Source of the DNA: Lentilactobacillus fungorum
GTDB lineage: Bacteria > Bacillota > Bacilli > Lactobacillales > Lactobacillaceae
DNA length: 64,000 nt
NCBI RefSeq assembly: GCF_016860605.1
Contig: NZ_BNJR01000017.1
Location: 62,001-126,000, forward strand
Direction of reading: 5' to 3'
Shown here: one piece after another, positions 17,996-26,048 of the stretch
How positions within the stretch are numbered: the stretch's first letter is position 1
Layout of the letters: every line of letters begins with the position of its first letter
The notes under the pieces: generated by a model
Seen by the model: the letters and a program-made list of their open reading frames with translations, nothing else
Told to the model about the DNA's origin: nothing
Database searches by the model: none
Translations under genes and position numbers: made by a program

Positions 17996-18487
17996 ATGAA
18001 AAAAACACCGATGACTATTTTACTAACGTTACTTTTTTGCACAGTCGTTATTTTGTCAGGGGTTCACTCGCAGTCGCAAGACGACGCGTCGGCAGCCAAT
18101 CCAAGCTTTGTTTCGAAATCTTTTCGTGGTAACTGGTACGGCAACCAAACCGAATTTACCTTTTACAAAAACGGTGTTCGAACCGCTTCACCAACCACTA
18201 ATTACGTGCGGTCCGGCAATTACTTCGTATTTGGGCCAACAGATATGGACGGCTGGCACGCATTTGGGACGCCAAATACCCAAGACGTCACGGTTGCTCG
18301 CGTCACTCAGAAAAACGTTGCTGGCTTTACGCAACCCGTTTTGGAAACTTATAGGGTAAAGCACCCTGACTTTTCTCCCCATCAAGTTTACTATTATACC
18401 CGCAACAGTACAGATGTTATGAAGGCGATGAGCGGAACAATTAGCCGAGTTCCTAAAGCCAATGTTGAGGGATTTAACATAGAATGA
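17996..18487 (+). CDS. Secreted protein of unknown function
   Basis: A 163-residue protein with a signal peptide (about residues 1-33; basic start, hydrophobic core, Ala-Ser-Ala-Ala near the cleavage site). The mature part is about 130 residues and probably beta-rich, with FRGNWYG near its start. Small exported proteins of this look are common in lactobacilli and have no known role. There is no lipobox cysteine. The start is ATG 17996, nine bases after AAGGAAG. The three repeat copies lie directly upstream, so the promoter is either inside or beyond them. Confidence 0.7.
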   Translation: MKKTPMTILLTLLFCTVVILSGVHSQSQDDASAANPSFVSKSFRGNWYGNQTEFTFYKNGVRTASPTTNYVRSGNYFVFGPTDMDGWHAFGTPNTQDVTVARVTQKNVAGFTQPVLETYRVKHPDFSPHQVYYYTRNSTDVMKAMSGTISRVPKANVEGFNIE

Positions 18488-18493
18488 TGCCAG

Positions 18494-18543
18494 TCGATGA
18501 GATACTTCTTACTTGTAAATACAGGTAGGAGTGTCTTTTTTAG
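18494..18543 (+). terminator. Terminator of the secreted-protein gene
   Basis: AGATACTTCTTACTT pairs, with some G-U pairs, with AGGTAGGAGTGTCT and is followed by TTTTTT. Confidence 0.6.
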
Positions 18544-18544
18544 A

Positions 18545-18585
18545 CAATAAAAAATCCCCGACCGTTTGAAGCGTCAAGGATTTAT
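18545..18585 (-). terminator. Terminator of the thiMDE operon
   Basis: On the minus strand AATCC...GAC pairs with GTC...GGATT and is followed by a run of T (AAAAAATCC at 18548 on the plus strand). It starts a few bases after the thiE stop codon. Confidence 0.65.
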
Positions 18586-18590
18586 TAACG

Positions 18591-19238
18591 TTAAACCGTT
18601 TCATTCATCACGTTAACCGTCCGAAAAATATCATCGCTTTGAGCAATCATCGAAATAACGGCTGCCCCCGCTGCACCGGTCGCTGGCAATTCCTTAATAT
18701 TTTCTTCAGTAATCCCACCAATTGCCACCACTGGCCGCTGACTGAGTTGCACCAATTTGGCAAGACCATCGACTCCGATCACTGGGTCGGCATCAGCTTT
18801 AGAACCCGTCGGAAAAACGGGGCCACTGCCCAAATAGCTAATCCCGGCAATTTGATTTGCCTGATCAACCTGAGCTTTCGTATCACAAGATAAGCCGACA
18901 AACATCGTTTCGCCGACCTGTTCAATTACTTTGTTTACCCGTTCGTCCTTTTGACCAACATGAATCCCATCAGCACTGATTTGCATTGCTAATTCGACAT
19001 CGTCATCAACGATAAACGGGACGTGATAATCGGCACACAGGCTTCGCAACGTTTTGCCTAGCGCCAGTTTGGATTCACCAGTCAATGAAGTCGGCCCCTT
19101 TTCTCGGTACTGAAAAGCTGAAATTCCAGCTTCCAAGGCTTGTTTGACAACCTCTTCTAGTGGTCGATTATCTTTAATATCTTGAGTGCCAGCAATGAAG
19201 TAGCTTTTGAGCATTGCCGGTTCAAATTTCATTTTCAT
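18591..19238 (-). CDS. thiE: Thiamine-phosphate synthase
   Basis: ThiE (215 residues, normal length) joins HMP-pyrophosphate and HET-phosphate to give thiamine phosphate in the cytoplasm. The TIM-barrel motifs are visible: QYREKG at about residues 41-46, the phosphate-site region VDDDVELA, DGIHVGQKD, and near the end IGGI with AAGAAVISMI. The ATG directly follows the thiD stop codon (TAG-ATG), and its ribosome binding site lies in the last thiD codons, so the two are translationally coupled. It is the last gene of the thiM-thiD-thiE salvage operon. Confidence 0.95.
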   Translation of the reverse strand: MKMKFEPAMLKSYFIAGTQDIKDNRPLEEVVKQALEAGISAFQYREKGPTSLTGESKLALGKTLRSLCADYHVPFIVDDDVELAMQISADGIHVGQKDERVNKVIEQVGETMFVGLSCDTKAQVDQANQIAGISYLGSGPVFPTGSKADADPVIGVDGLAKLVQLSQRPVVAIGGITEENIKELPATGAAGAAVISMIAQSDDIFRTVNVMNETV

Positions 19239-20066
19239 CTAATCACCGTTCCCTTCACCAGCAATTTTAGCCCAATGATTCAACGGCCCGTGACCGTGGC
19301 CAACTTCAATTCCGTTGGCAATCGTTGTTTGCACATACTTCTTGGCCGTTCGAATAGCCGTTTCAACGTCATGGCCTTTAGCGATTTCTGCCGTTATACA
19401 AGCCGATAATGTATCGCCGGTCCCGTGAGTCCGGACGGTATCAATTCGCGGCGCACTAACCCAAAAGGAGCGGCCACTTTCCAATAAAACAAAATCAGTA
19501 GAGTCCTTTGAGTCCGTTTGATGCCCGCCCTTAATAATCACGTTTTTAACCCCTAACGCTTGTAACTGCTTGGCGGCCGCAACCATCTGGTTCTGCGAGT
19601 CAATCTTCATTCCCGTCAATTCGGCGGCTTCTGGCAAATTTGGCGTTAAAATATCTGCCAGTGGTAGCAATTGCTCACGAACCGTCGTAATTGCATCTTC
19701 TGAAAGTAATCGTGCGCCACCCTTGGCAATCATGACTGGGTCGACTGTTAGCGGCCCCAGATCGTATTTCTTCAAATTAGCAACAACCGCTTCGACAGTC
19801 GCAACGTCCGCCAGCATCCCCGTTTTGCAAGCCCGAATCTTGAGATCACCAGCAACGGACGCAAATTGCTCATCGATCATTTTTTGCGGCATCGCCATAA
19901 AATCTTGAACACCAATGGTATTTTGAGCTGTCACGGCAACGACGACAGCTGCAGAAAACACGTGCCGCTCTTGCATCGTTTTAATATCAGCCATTACACC
20001 CGCACCACCGCCACTATCCGTTCCGGCAATTGTCAGGGCTTGAACAGTTTGGTTAATCAATTTCAT
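19239..20066 (-). CDS. thiD: Hydroxymethylpyrimidine/phosphomethylpyrimidine kinase
   Basis: ThiD (275 residues) phosphorylates HMP and HMP-phosphate, supplying the pyrimidine half of thiamine. It shows the ribokinase-fold marks AGTDSGGGAG at residues 14-23, an anion-hole region TVDPVMIAKGG, and the C-terminal RTHGTGDTLSA with the catalytic Asp. The ribosome binding site AAAGG is close to the ATG. It follows thiM by about 55 bp and abuts thiE. Presence of ThiM, ThiD and ThiE without ThiC or ThiG in the window fits salvage of HMP and thiazole alcohol. Confidence 0.95.
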   Translation of the reverse strand: MKLINQTVQALTIAGTDSGGGAGVMADIKTMQERHVFSAAVVVAVTAQNTIGVQDFMAMPQKMIDEQFASVAGDLKIRACKTGMLADVATVEAVVANLKKYDLGPLTVDPVMIAKGGARLLSEDAITTVREQLLPLADILTPNLPEAAELTGMKIDSQNQMVAAAKQLQALGVKNVIIKGGHQTDSKDSTDFVLLESGRSFWVSAPRIDTVRTHGTGDTLSACITAEIAKGHDVETAIRTAKKYVQTTIANGIEVGHGHGPLNHWAKIAGEGNGD

Positions 20067-20121
20067 TTTCCTTTCTTTACACGTTTCAAAGGCTTTTACT
20101 CATGACTAGAGTGGTTAGCCT

Positions 20122-20910
20122 TTATTCATACTGTGCATACTTTTCGACAGTTTTCACATCAATCAAATGCAGCTGATCAATTAATTGTGGGCCAAACGAT
20201 CCAGCAAGGGGTTGCTTCATCGATTTAGCAACGATTTCACCCGCAACGTCAAAGACAACCGTTGCAGTTTGAGCAGCTTCAAATGCATCTTTTTCAATCC
20301 CACAGAAGCAGCCGATTGTACTGGAAAGCATGTCACCGGAACCAACGTGGAGCTTAAACAAGTCCGTTTCGTTAAATACCCGGACAACCGCTTCGCCATC
20401 CGTAATAATGTCAGTTTTACCGCTCTCAACGACAACGCAATGGCGCTTCTTAGCCAGTTTCTTGGCAATCTCTTCAAGATCACCTGAACCTTCGCCAGCA
20501 TCAATGCCCTTTGACTGCCACTCGACACCAGCCAAAGCTGCAATTTCACCAGCATTGCCACGAATAACCGCTACATCCGTTTGGTCCAGCAGTTCGTTGC
20601 ACCGTTCAGTTCGGTATGCCACTGCCCCGACGGCAACCGGATCAATCACGATCGGCTTGCCATACTGGTTAGCAAACGTGCTGACGGTGGCAATTTGTTC
20701 CAGCTGACCTTCTGTAAACGCGCCTAAGTTGATCGTCACTGAATTGCACATTTTAACCATTGCTTCGGCTTCGTTTTGTTCTTCAGACATGATTGGCGAC
20801 GCCCCTAGTGCGTTGATGCCGTTAGCAACGTCTTGAACAGTCACAAAGTTAGAAATGTTAAACGCAATTGGGTTCTTTTCCCGTAGCGTTTCTAGTAAAC
20901 TAATTTTCAC
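20122..20910 (-). CDS. thiM: Hydroxyethylthiazole kinase
   Basis: ThiM (262 residues) phosphorylates hydroxyethylthiazole for thiamine salvage. The N-terminus reads LREKNPIAFNISNFVTVQDVANGINALGASPIMSE, where most ThiM proteins have P-L-V-H-x-I-T-N; here F-N-I-S-N replaces the usual H-x-I-T-N. The C-terminal HVGSGDMLSSTIGCF matches the GTGC(D/M) active-site loop, with Ser in place of Thr. The start is GTG 20910 after AAAGGAGAG; an upstream in-frame ATG lies before an attenuator-like hairpin and lacks a ribosome binding site. First gene of the thi operon. Confidence 0.93.
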   Translation of the reverse strand: MKISLLETLREKNPIAFNISNFVTVQDVANGINALGASPIMSEEQNEAEAMVKMCNSVTINLGAFTEGQLEQIATVSTFANQYGKPIVIDPVAVGAVAYRTERCNELLDQTDVAVIRGNAGEIAALAGVEWQSKGIDAGEGSGDLEEIAKKLAKKRHCVVVESGKTDIITDGEAVVRVFNETDLFKLHVGSGDMLSSTIGCFCGIEKDAFEAAQTATVVFDVAGEIVAKSMKQPLAGSFGPQLIDQLHLIDVKTVEKYAQYE

Positions 20911-20935
20911 AGTAATCTCTCCTTTTATAATGACA

Positions 20936-20983
20936 CAAAAAAACGAGGGGCCAAGACAATCAGATTGCCGTAAGCTCCTCGTT
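20936..20983 (-). promoter_or_regulatory. Terminator-like hairpin in the thiM leader (attenuator candidate)
   Basis: On the minus strand AACGAGG (right arm 20977-20983) pairs with CCTCGTT (20942-20948) and a T run follows, about 30 bases before the thiM start. A second small stem AGACA/TGTCT lies just upstream near 20996-21016. This looks like transcription attenuation. I searched the leader for the TPP-riboswitch (THI-box) cores CTGAGA and ACCTGAT-type and did not find them. Confidence 0.55.
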
Positions 20984-21124
20984 GGGTAGAATAGTAGACA
21001 CTCGTTGTGCATGTCTGCTGTGATGTTTTAGGTTATTTCTTTTTTGGTAGTTTTGATGCTTAATTCAGAAAAAAGCTCTGGTTATAATGGGCAATTGGCT
21101 TTTTCTGGTTTAAAAGCTTGCTTC

Positions 21125-21395
21125 GTTACTACCTAGCAGAAACGTGCTCTGTTAGGTAGTAACTTCCGCATAAGCGCCTCGATTGTGGTTCTCCAATCCA
21201 GGGGGTTGTTTCGCCACTACCTTGCAGAAACGTGCTCAACCAAGCAGAAACCTCCGTATAAGCACCTCTGACAAAAATCCCAAGACCGGGGATTTCTGTC
21301 AGAGGAGACTTATACTACGGTTTCTAACCACTTGGTTTCGCACTCTGCACCTTACACCTTTCCTACGCAAGTCCTAGCTTACAGGTTCCAAGGGT
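21125..21395 (+). repeat. Dispersed palindromic repeat cluster C (diverged copies)
   Basis: Two or more copies, more diverged than elsewhere. Recognisable parts are TAAGCACCTCTGACAAAAATCCC (about 21259-21281), its complement CTGTCAGAGGAGACTTATACT, and the end CTAACCACTTGGTTTCGCACTC. Here the outer arms read ACCAAGC and ACTTGGT, so they pair although their bases differ from other copies. The gap between the thiM leader and the SDR gene otherwise holds a short GCTGC/GCAGC hairpin near 21418-21434. Confidence 0.75.
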
Positions 21396-21497
21396 CCAAC
21401 TCGTTTAGACTTGTCTCAGCTGCTTTTGGCAGCACCCCTAGTGTTTTAAGTTTAGAATACGTTATTTGTTGTTTATAGTCAATGACCTTTCGACAGT

Positions 21498-22355
21498 TTA
21501 GCGATTATGGGCCGTTTGTTTATTGATGATTTTTTGTGCGTACTTAAACATTGCCAAAGTAAAAGCATCCATGCAGCGATCGGGTAAAATCTGCTTGAGG
21601 CAAATTAATGGTTTCGCACCAGTACCAGCAACATATCTTGTCTTTGGCCGCCTGGAAAGAGCTGCTCGATCAACCATCCGGGCCACCACCCGCGGCGTTG
21701 ACGCAAACTTATAAGCCAAGGCAAAGAAGTCGCTACTCTCTCTTGCTAGCGCCGCATACGGGCCTTCGCCCGAGGTTGCCATCAACTTATCAATGGCAAT
21801 CCCCTTCCAGTTTGACGTAATTGCACCGGGTTCGATAACCGCGACATCAATGCCAAATGGTTTTAACTCCAACCGCAGCGAATCACTCATGCCTTCAATC
21901 GCATACTTGGAGCCAACGTACCAAGCTCCCATTAGCGTGCTAACTCGGCCAGCCATCGAGGACATGTTAATAATTCGCCCACTTTTTTGCGCCCGCATAG
22001 TCGGCAAAACAGCTTGAATCATCTTAACCATGCCAAAAACGTTAACTTTAAATTCATATTCACCTTCAGAGAGCGCCACTTCTTCGACCGAGCCAAACGT
22101 CCCCAAGCCCGCATTGTTCACCAACACGTCAATCCGGCCAGCTTCTTGAACAATTTGGCCGACTACCCGATCAATCTCCTCTTGATCAGCAACATCTAAA
22201 TGCAATGTGTGAATCCCTAAATCATCCAAGTCGTTCATTCGATAGACCCGCCTGGCAAGTGCATAGACGTCCATCCCATTTCGAAGCAAATTCTTGGCAA
22301 TTTGTTTACCAATTCCAGATGACGCACCAGTGACGATCGCTACTTTTTTAGTCAT
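21498..22355 (-). CDS. Short-chain dehydrogenase/reductase
   Basis: A 285-residue classical SDR with an N-terminal Rossmann fold: TGASSGIGK at residues 9-17, NNAGLG at about 88-93, catalytic Ser in INMSSMAGR, and Tyr-Lys in YVGSKYAIEG. ARR at about residues 35-37, after the second strand, suggests NADP(H) preference. The C-terminal extension with SRRPKTRYVAG is typical of the SDR subgroup annotated as oxidoreductase/YbbO-like. The substrate is unknown. The start is ATG 22355 after GAAGGGG. It is divergent from a GNAT gene. Confidence 0.9.
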   Translation of the reverse strand: MTKKVAIVTGASSGIGKQIAKNLLRNGMDVYALARRVYRMNDLDDLGIHTLHLDVADQEEIDRVVGQIVQEAGRIDVLVNNAGLGTFGSVEEVALSEGEYEFKVNVFGMVKMIQAVLPTMRAQKSGRIINMSSMAGRVSTLMGAWYVGSKYAIEGMSDSLRLELKPFGIDVAVIEPGAITSNWKGIAIDKLMATSGEGPYAALARESSDFFALAYKFASTPRVVARMVDRAALSRRPKTRYVAGTGAKPLICLKQILPDRCMDAFTLAMFKYAQKIINKQTAHNR

Positions 22356-22516
22356 GATAGTTAGCCCCTTCTAATATAAAATGAATAGATCTATTCCAAA
22401 CGTTTCACTTGTAAATTACTCCAATTATATCACGGAAAAGCGCTCACATGCCCTATGCACCAAAAGCAAATCGTGTTATTATCGAAACTAAAAAATTAAC
22501 AAAGAAGGCATGTTGT

Positions 22517-22999
22517 ATGGTAACTATCAGACCAATCAAGCCTCAAGATGACGCAAGCCTCGCCGAAATTGTCAAACAGTCTTTAAAATCTTTTGGCCTG
22601 GACATTCCCGGTACGGCCTATTTTGATCCTGAACTTAATAACTTAAGCAGCTACTACGCTAAAACACCCAAGCGACAATACTTTGTCGCTGTGGCCGATA
22701 ACGGCAATATTCTCGGTGGCAATGGGATCGCCGAATACGATTCTGCCAACGGTGTGGCTGAACTGCAAAAGTTATACCTAGTTAATGAAGCCCAAGGCCA
22801 TCACCTGAGCTACAAGTTACTCGATGCGGCCGTCGCGTTTGCCAAACAAGCTGGCTATCAACAGCTTTATTTAGAGACTCACCACGCTTTAACTACCGCC
22901 ATTCATCTTTACCAGCGATATGGCTTCACTACTCTTGACCATCCCCTCAACAACGGCGAGCATTCATCAATGGACCGTTTCTTTATCATGAATTTATAG
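22517..22999 (+). CDS. GNAT-family N-acetyltransferase
   Basis: A 160-residue acetyl-CoA-dependent transferase. The acetyl-CoA loop region is EAQGHHLSYKLLDAAVAFAKQAGY (about residues 94-117), where the usual Q/RxxGxG/A is replaced by QGHHLS. The C-terminal LYQRYGFTTLDHPL is a standard GNAT ending. The family acetylates small molecules, peptides or protein N-termini; the substrate is unknown. The start is ATG 22517, eight bases after AAGAAGG; a longer start lacks a ribosome binding site. Confidence 0.85.
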   Translation: MVTIRPIKPQDDASLAEIVKQSLKSFGLDIPGTAYFDPELNNLSSYYAKTPKRQYFVAVADNGNILGGNGIAEYDSANGVAELQKLYLVNEAQGHHLSYKLLDAAVAFAKQAGYQQLYLETHHALTTAIHLYQRYGFTTLDHPLNNGEHSSMDRFFIMNL

Positions 23000-23075
23000 G
23001 TGCGATTAGTTGTCTGAATGCTTGGAATTCATTAAACTATAAATAGTTCTACCTAAACTAGGAGGGATCAATTTT

Positions 23076-23921
23076 ATGTCATTAACAGATACTTACACGC
23101 TGTACAACGGTGTCAAAATTCCCCAAGTGGGCTTTGGAACTTGGCAATCAACCGGCGACGAAGCTTATCATTCAGTTTTGGCCGCGCTGAATGCGGGTTA
23201 TCGGCATATCGATACGGCGGCAGGCTATGGCAACGAAAAACAAGTTGGCCAGGCCATCAAAGATAGTGGTGTCCCCCGTGAAGACTTATTCATCACCACT
23301 AAGTTATGGAATAACGACCACGGTTATGAAGCAACCAAAGAAGCCTTTGGCAAATCACTAGAAAATCTCGGCTTGGATTACGTGAACCTCTACTTAATCC
23401 ACTGGCCCAACCCAATCAAATTTAGGGATAATTGGCAAGCAACCAACGCCGAAACTTGGCGGGCAATGGAAGAATTTTATGATCATGGCACCGCTAAGGC
23501 AATTGGCGTTTCTAACTTCCGACCAAAACACTTGGACGCCTTGTTAGAAACCGCCAAGGTCAAGCCGATGGTTAACCAGATGTTTATCAACCCATCGGAT
23601 ATGCAGCCGGCGGTGGTTGAATATAATGATGATCATGATATTTTGACTGAAGCTTACAGCCCATTGGGAACTGGTGGCGTCTTTAAGATCCCAGAACTAG
23701 AACCGATTGCCAGAAAGTACGGCAAGACACCTGCTCAAGTCGTCTTACGCTGGTCACTTCAGCACGGCTTTCTACCATTGCCAAAGTCCGTCCACGAAAA
23801 GTATATTAAAGAAAATGCTGACATTTTTGATTTTAACTTATCAAATGCCGATATGCAGACAATTAATGGCTTCCATGGAAAGTTTGGTTTGGCACAAGAT
23901 CCAGATACGGCAACTTGGTAA
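23076..23921 (+). CDS. Aldo/keto reductase
   Basis: A 281-residue (alpha/beta)8-barrel NADPH-dependent reductase. It shows GYRHIDTAAGYGNEKQVG with catalytic Asp and Tyr, TTKLWN with catalytic Lys, LIHWPNP with the His, and a C-terminal LPLPKSVHEKYIKENADIFDF cofactor motif that is close to, but not exactly, the usual IPKSxxxxRIxEN. The closest described group is the bacterial 2,5-diketo-gluconate reductase/YtbE type. The start is ATG 23076 after AGGAGGG. It ends in a strong terminator and stands alone. Confidence 0.93.
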   Translation: MSLTDTYTLYNGVKIPQVGFGTWQSTGDEAYHSVLAALNAGYRHIDTAAGYGNEKQVGQAIKDSGVPREDLFITTKLWNNDHGYEATKEAFGKSLENLGLDYVNLYLIHWPNPIKFRDNWQATNAETWRAMEEFYDHGTAKAIGVSNFRPKHLDALLETAKVKPMVNQMFINPSDMQPAVVEYNDDHDILTEAYSPLGTGGVFKIPELEPIARKYGKTPAQVVLRWSLQHGFLPLPKSVHEKYIKENADIFDFNLSNADMQTINGFHGKFGLAQDPDTATW

Positions 23922-23938
23922 AATTAGCAACCGTGTAA

Positions 23939-23975
23939 AATAAAAACTCCGAGGATTTTGATTCCCGGAGTTTTT
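23939..23975. terminator. Bidirectional terminator
   Basis: AAAAACTCCG and CGGAGTTTTT form the stem with A/T runs on both sides, between two convergent genes. Confidence 0.85.
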
Positions 23976-23989
23976 ATTTTGCCGACTGA

Positions 23990-25642
23990 TTAGTAATTTC
24001 CTTGAATTACTAACTTCTTATTGGCAGTTACGTATGTTCCATTGCTTAGCTGGTAACGCGTTGTTAAATTGTGTTTAACAATCTTCTTAACTCGCAAATG
24101 AGTGCCCTGCTTATAATTCTTAACTTTCTTAGTTAAGTTAGCATTCTTATAGGTGTTGACACCTTGCTTGTTGATCACGGTGATCTTCTTGTTCTTCGGC
24201 ATCGTCTTATAGTAGACGTTCACAACATACTTGCGACTGGCGGTAATGTAGCCCACTTTATTAGCAGTCTTTTTGCCGTGGTTGACGTCACGAACTTTGT
24301 ACCTCAACGTGCCATTGTTGGAACGAGCATAGCCGATGACCACAAACATTGGGCGGTTAACTCGCTTGGCCTTTGGATATTTGGCAATCCGTTGTGACTT
24401 CTTGAAGGTGGCGTTCTTGTACATGTAGATGGCTTTGGTGGCGTAGACTGCGGTGCCCTTCTTGGCAGCATAACTCGGAGTGGCCGGATTTTGAGTGGTT
24501 GTGATTGAACTCGCTGGTTCGCTATTGCTATTCAGAGTTGGCGTTGTTGTGCTATCACTATTGGTAGTGGGTGTAATGCTGCCATTCCCAATTGAAATGG
24601 CAGTGCCACCGGTATTGTTTGGTGCAGGTGTCGGAGTAGGATCATACCAGAAAATGACCGCACTCTTAAAAATGTATGATTTACTCCCATCGTCCTTCCT
24701 ACCCGCAATGCTTAAATCAGAAACCGTTTTATTATTTGTTGAATTATCAGCTTCCACATAATCATACTGTGGTGTACCTCCCCCTCCTAGCCAAGGATGG
24801 TAGAAGGTTGCGGTTTGACTTGAATTGAATTCATATCCCGATAAGCTTGGCGCGGTCACATCAGGTAAATTAATTGGAGTCGTAGCATCTGGTCTAAAAT
24901 TATTGAAATATTGTTCGGGTGTAAAATCTTTATAATCTCCCACAGTCGTTGGAGCTTGAATGTCTTGGCCAGTTTTAATATCTTTGTAGAATATTTTTAC
25001 AGGCCTTGTCGCCGGACCAAATTCTGGCGAGATGGTCTTCTTAATAGAATCCGTTTGATCATCTGACTTAAGACTATTAAAGTCTATCCGAACTGTATAG
25101 TTTTTCTGATCATTAGCAATCGATTGTTTAAGAAAGTCCAAACCAATTCCATCTTTAGAATCGGCAATCATGATAAACTTGCCGTGCGATTTATCATCAT
25201 ATGTCCATGGATCCCAAAATGTTATATTAGTATTCGACTTCGAAAATGTATTCCCATCCTCTGATGATACAGTTCCCCACGTATTTTCGTTGAACACTGG
25301 ACTTCCAGGAGCAAGCGTCAATCCAATACACAAAGGCAAGTCCTTTGGATTATCCACACTAAAACTATATTTAACCGTGTAACCATAGGTACCGTTAGCC
25401 GTATCGTCCAAGCTTGCATTTCTCTCAACCGTCACTGGCTCAGTAACCTTAACGTGGCTGCCAACAATTGATGGCCAATTCTTCCAAATTGAACTTTGTG
25501 TTGTAATATTCGTTGGCGATATCTGATCGCTCGCCGCCGAAACATCCTGGGCAAAAACCGGCGTTTGTTTTTGTGCAGCAGCAAAGCCAAATAATCCCAA
25601 TGAAGCCACTGCAAGCAAACAACTCTTTACTATTTTATGCAT
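23990..25642 (-). CDS. Secreted surface protein with DUF5776-type C-terminus
   Basis: A 550-residue exported protein: signal peptide (about 1-36), a unique domain (about 40-345) with no recognised fold, then a Ser/Thr/Asn-rich linker (about 350-390), then two to three basic modules of the DUF5776 kind (about 391-550). The C-terminus closely matches the end of the giant adhesin (VYAT.IYMY.N.TFKKS and YKQGT.L.V..I.KHNLTTR). The modules are probably a non-covalent wall-binding unit (inference). The start is ATG 25642 after GGAGGGG; a TTG five codons earlier overlaps that site. It lies tail to tail with the aldo/keto reductase. Confidence 0.82.
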   Translation of the reverse strand: MHKIVKSCLLAVASLGLFGFAAAQKQTPVFAQDVSAASDQISPTNITTQSSIWKNWPSIVGSHVKVTEPVTVERNASLDDTANGTYGYTVKYSFSVDNPKDLPLCIGLTLAPGSPVFNENTWGTVSSEDGNTFSKSNTNITFWDPWTYDDKSHGKFIMIADSKDGIGLDFLKQSIANDQKNYTVRIDFNSLKSDDQTDSIKKTISPEFGPATRPVKIFYKDIKTGQDIQAPTTVGDYKDFTPEQYFNNFRPDATTPINLPDVTAPSLSGYEFNSSQTATFYHPWLGGGGTPQYDYVEADNSTNNKTVSDLSIAGRKDDGSKSYIFKSAVIFWYDPTPTPAPNNTGGTAISIGNGSITPTTNSDSTTTPTLNSNSEPASSITTTQNPATPSYAAKKGTAVYATKAIYMYKNATFKKSQRIAKYPKAKRVNRPMFVVIGYARSNNGTLRYKVRDVNHGKKTANKVGYITASRKYVVNVYYKTMPKNKKITVINKQGVNTYKNANLTKKVKNYKQGTHLRVKKIVKHNLTTRYQLSNGTYVTANKKLVIQGNY

Positions 25643-26048
25643 AGATTTCCCCTCCAAAAACTATTTTGAAGCAGCTAACAACCAACCTATGTCCCCTGAT
25701 GATATGTAACCGCTTCATTAACTTAATTGTAATATCTAACTAGTTTGTAATCAACTCGGAACTAAAGGATAATTCAATTATTAAGCCGGCTCTTCTCTTG
25801 ATCAGATTTTGTGTCCCCACTCTAAGTAATGTTAGTTATTTAGAGCGGGCTAAATCCCAATTCCATTTGTTGTAAAACCAAAGTCCGCGCATTAGTACCC
25901 TTACTGAAAATATCAAGTCAAGAATCTTCCAAGCAGCTGAAATTAGATAGCTAATACCAGCTCGGCTCCATCACCCTAAACTTCCCTCTCCGAATTCTCA
26001 CCCTTCTGTGCTATCATATTGAGTAACTACAAATATAAGGACGGTTCA
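25643..26048 (-). other. Intergenic region: long leader of the surface-protein gene
   Basis: On the minus strand TTGACT (near 25912-25917) with a TACTAA box 18 bp further on could be a promoter, giving a leader of about 250 nt. Within it, CCCACTCTAAGTAA and TTATTTAGAGCGGG (about 25817-25849) form a stem-loop without a T run. A short minus-strand open stretch at about 25840-25960 has no ATG or ribosome binding site and I do not call it a gene. Confidence 0.4.

Noticed and set aside
20911-21120. TPP riboswitch before thiM
   Set aside because: The conserved THI-box cores were not found by eye; only a terminator-like hairpin is visible. A model search could still overturn this.
21410-21450. tRNA or structured RNA near the SDR gene 3' end
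   Set aside because: Only a GCTGC/GCAGC hairpin is found; no cloverleaf or conserved TTCGANTC arm.
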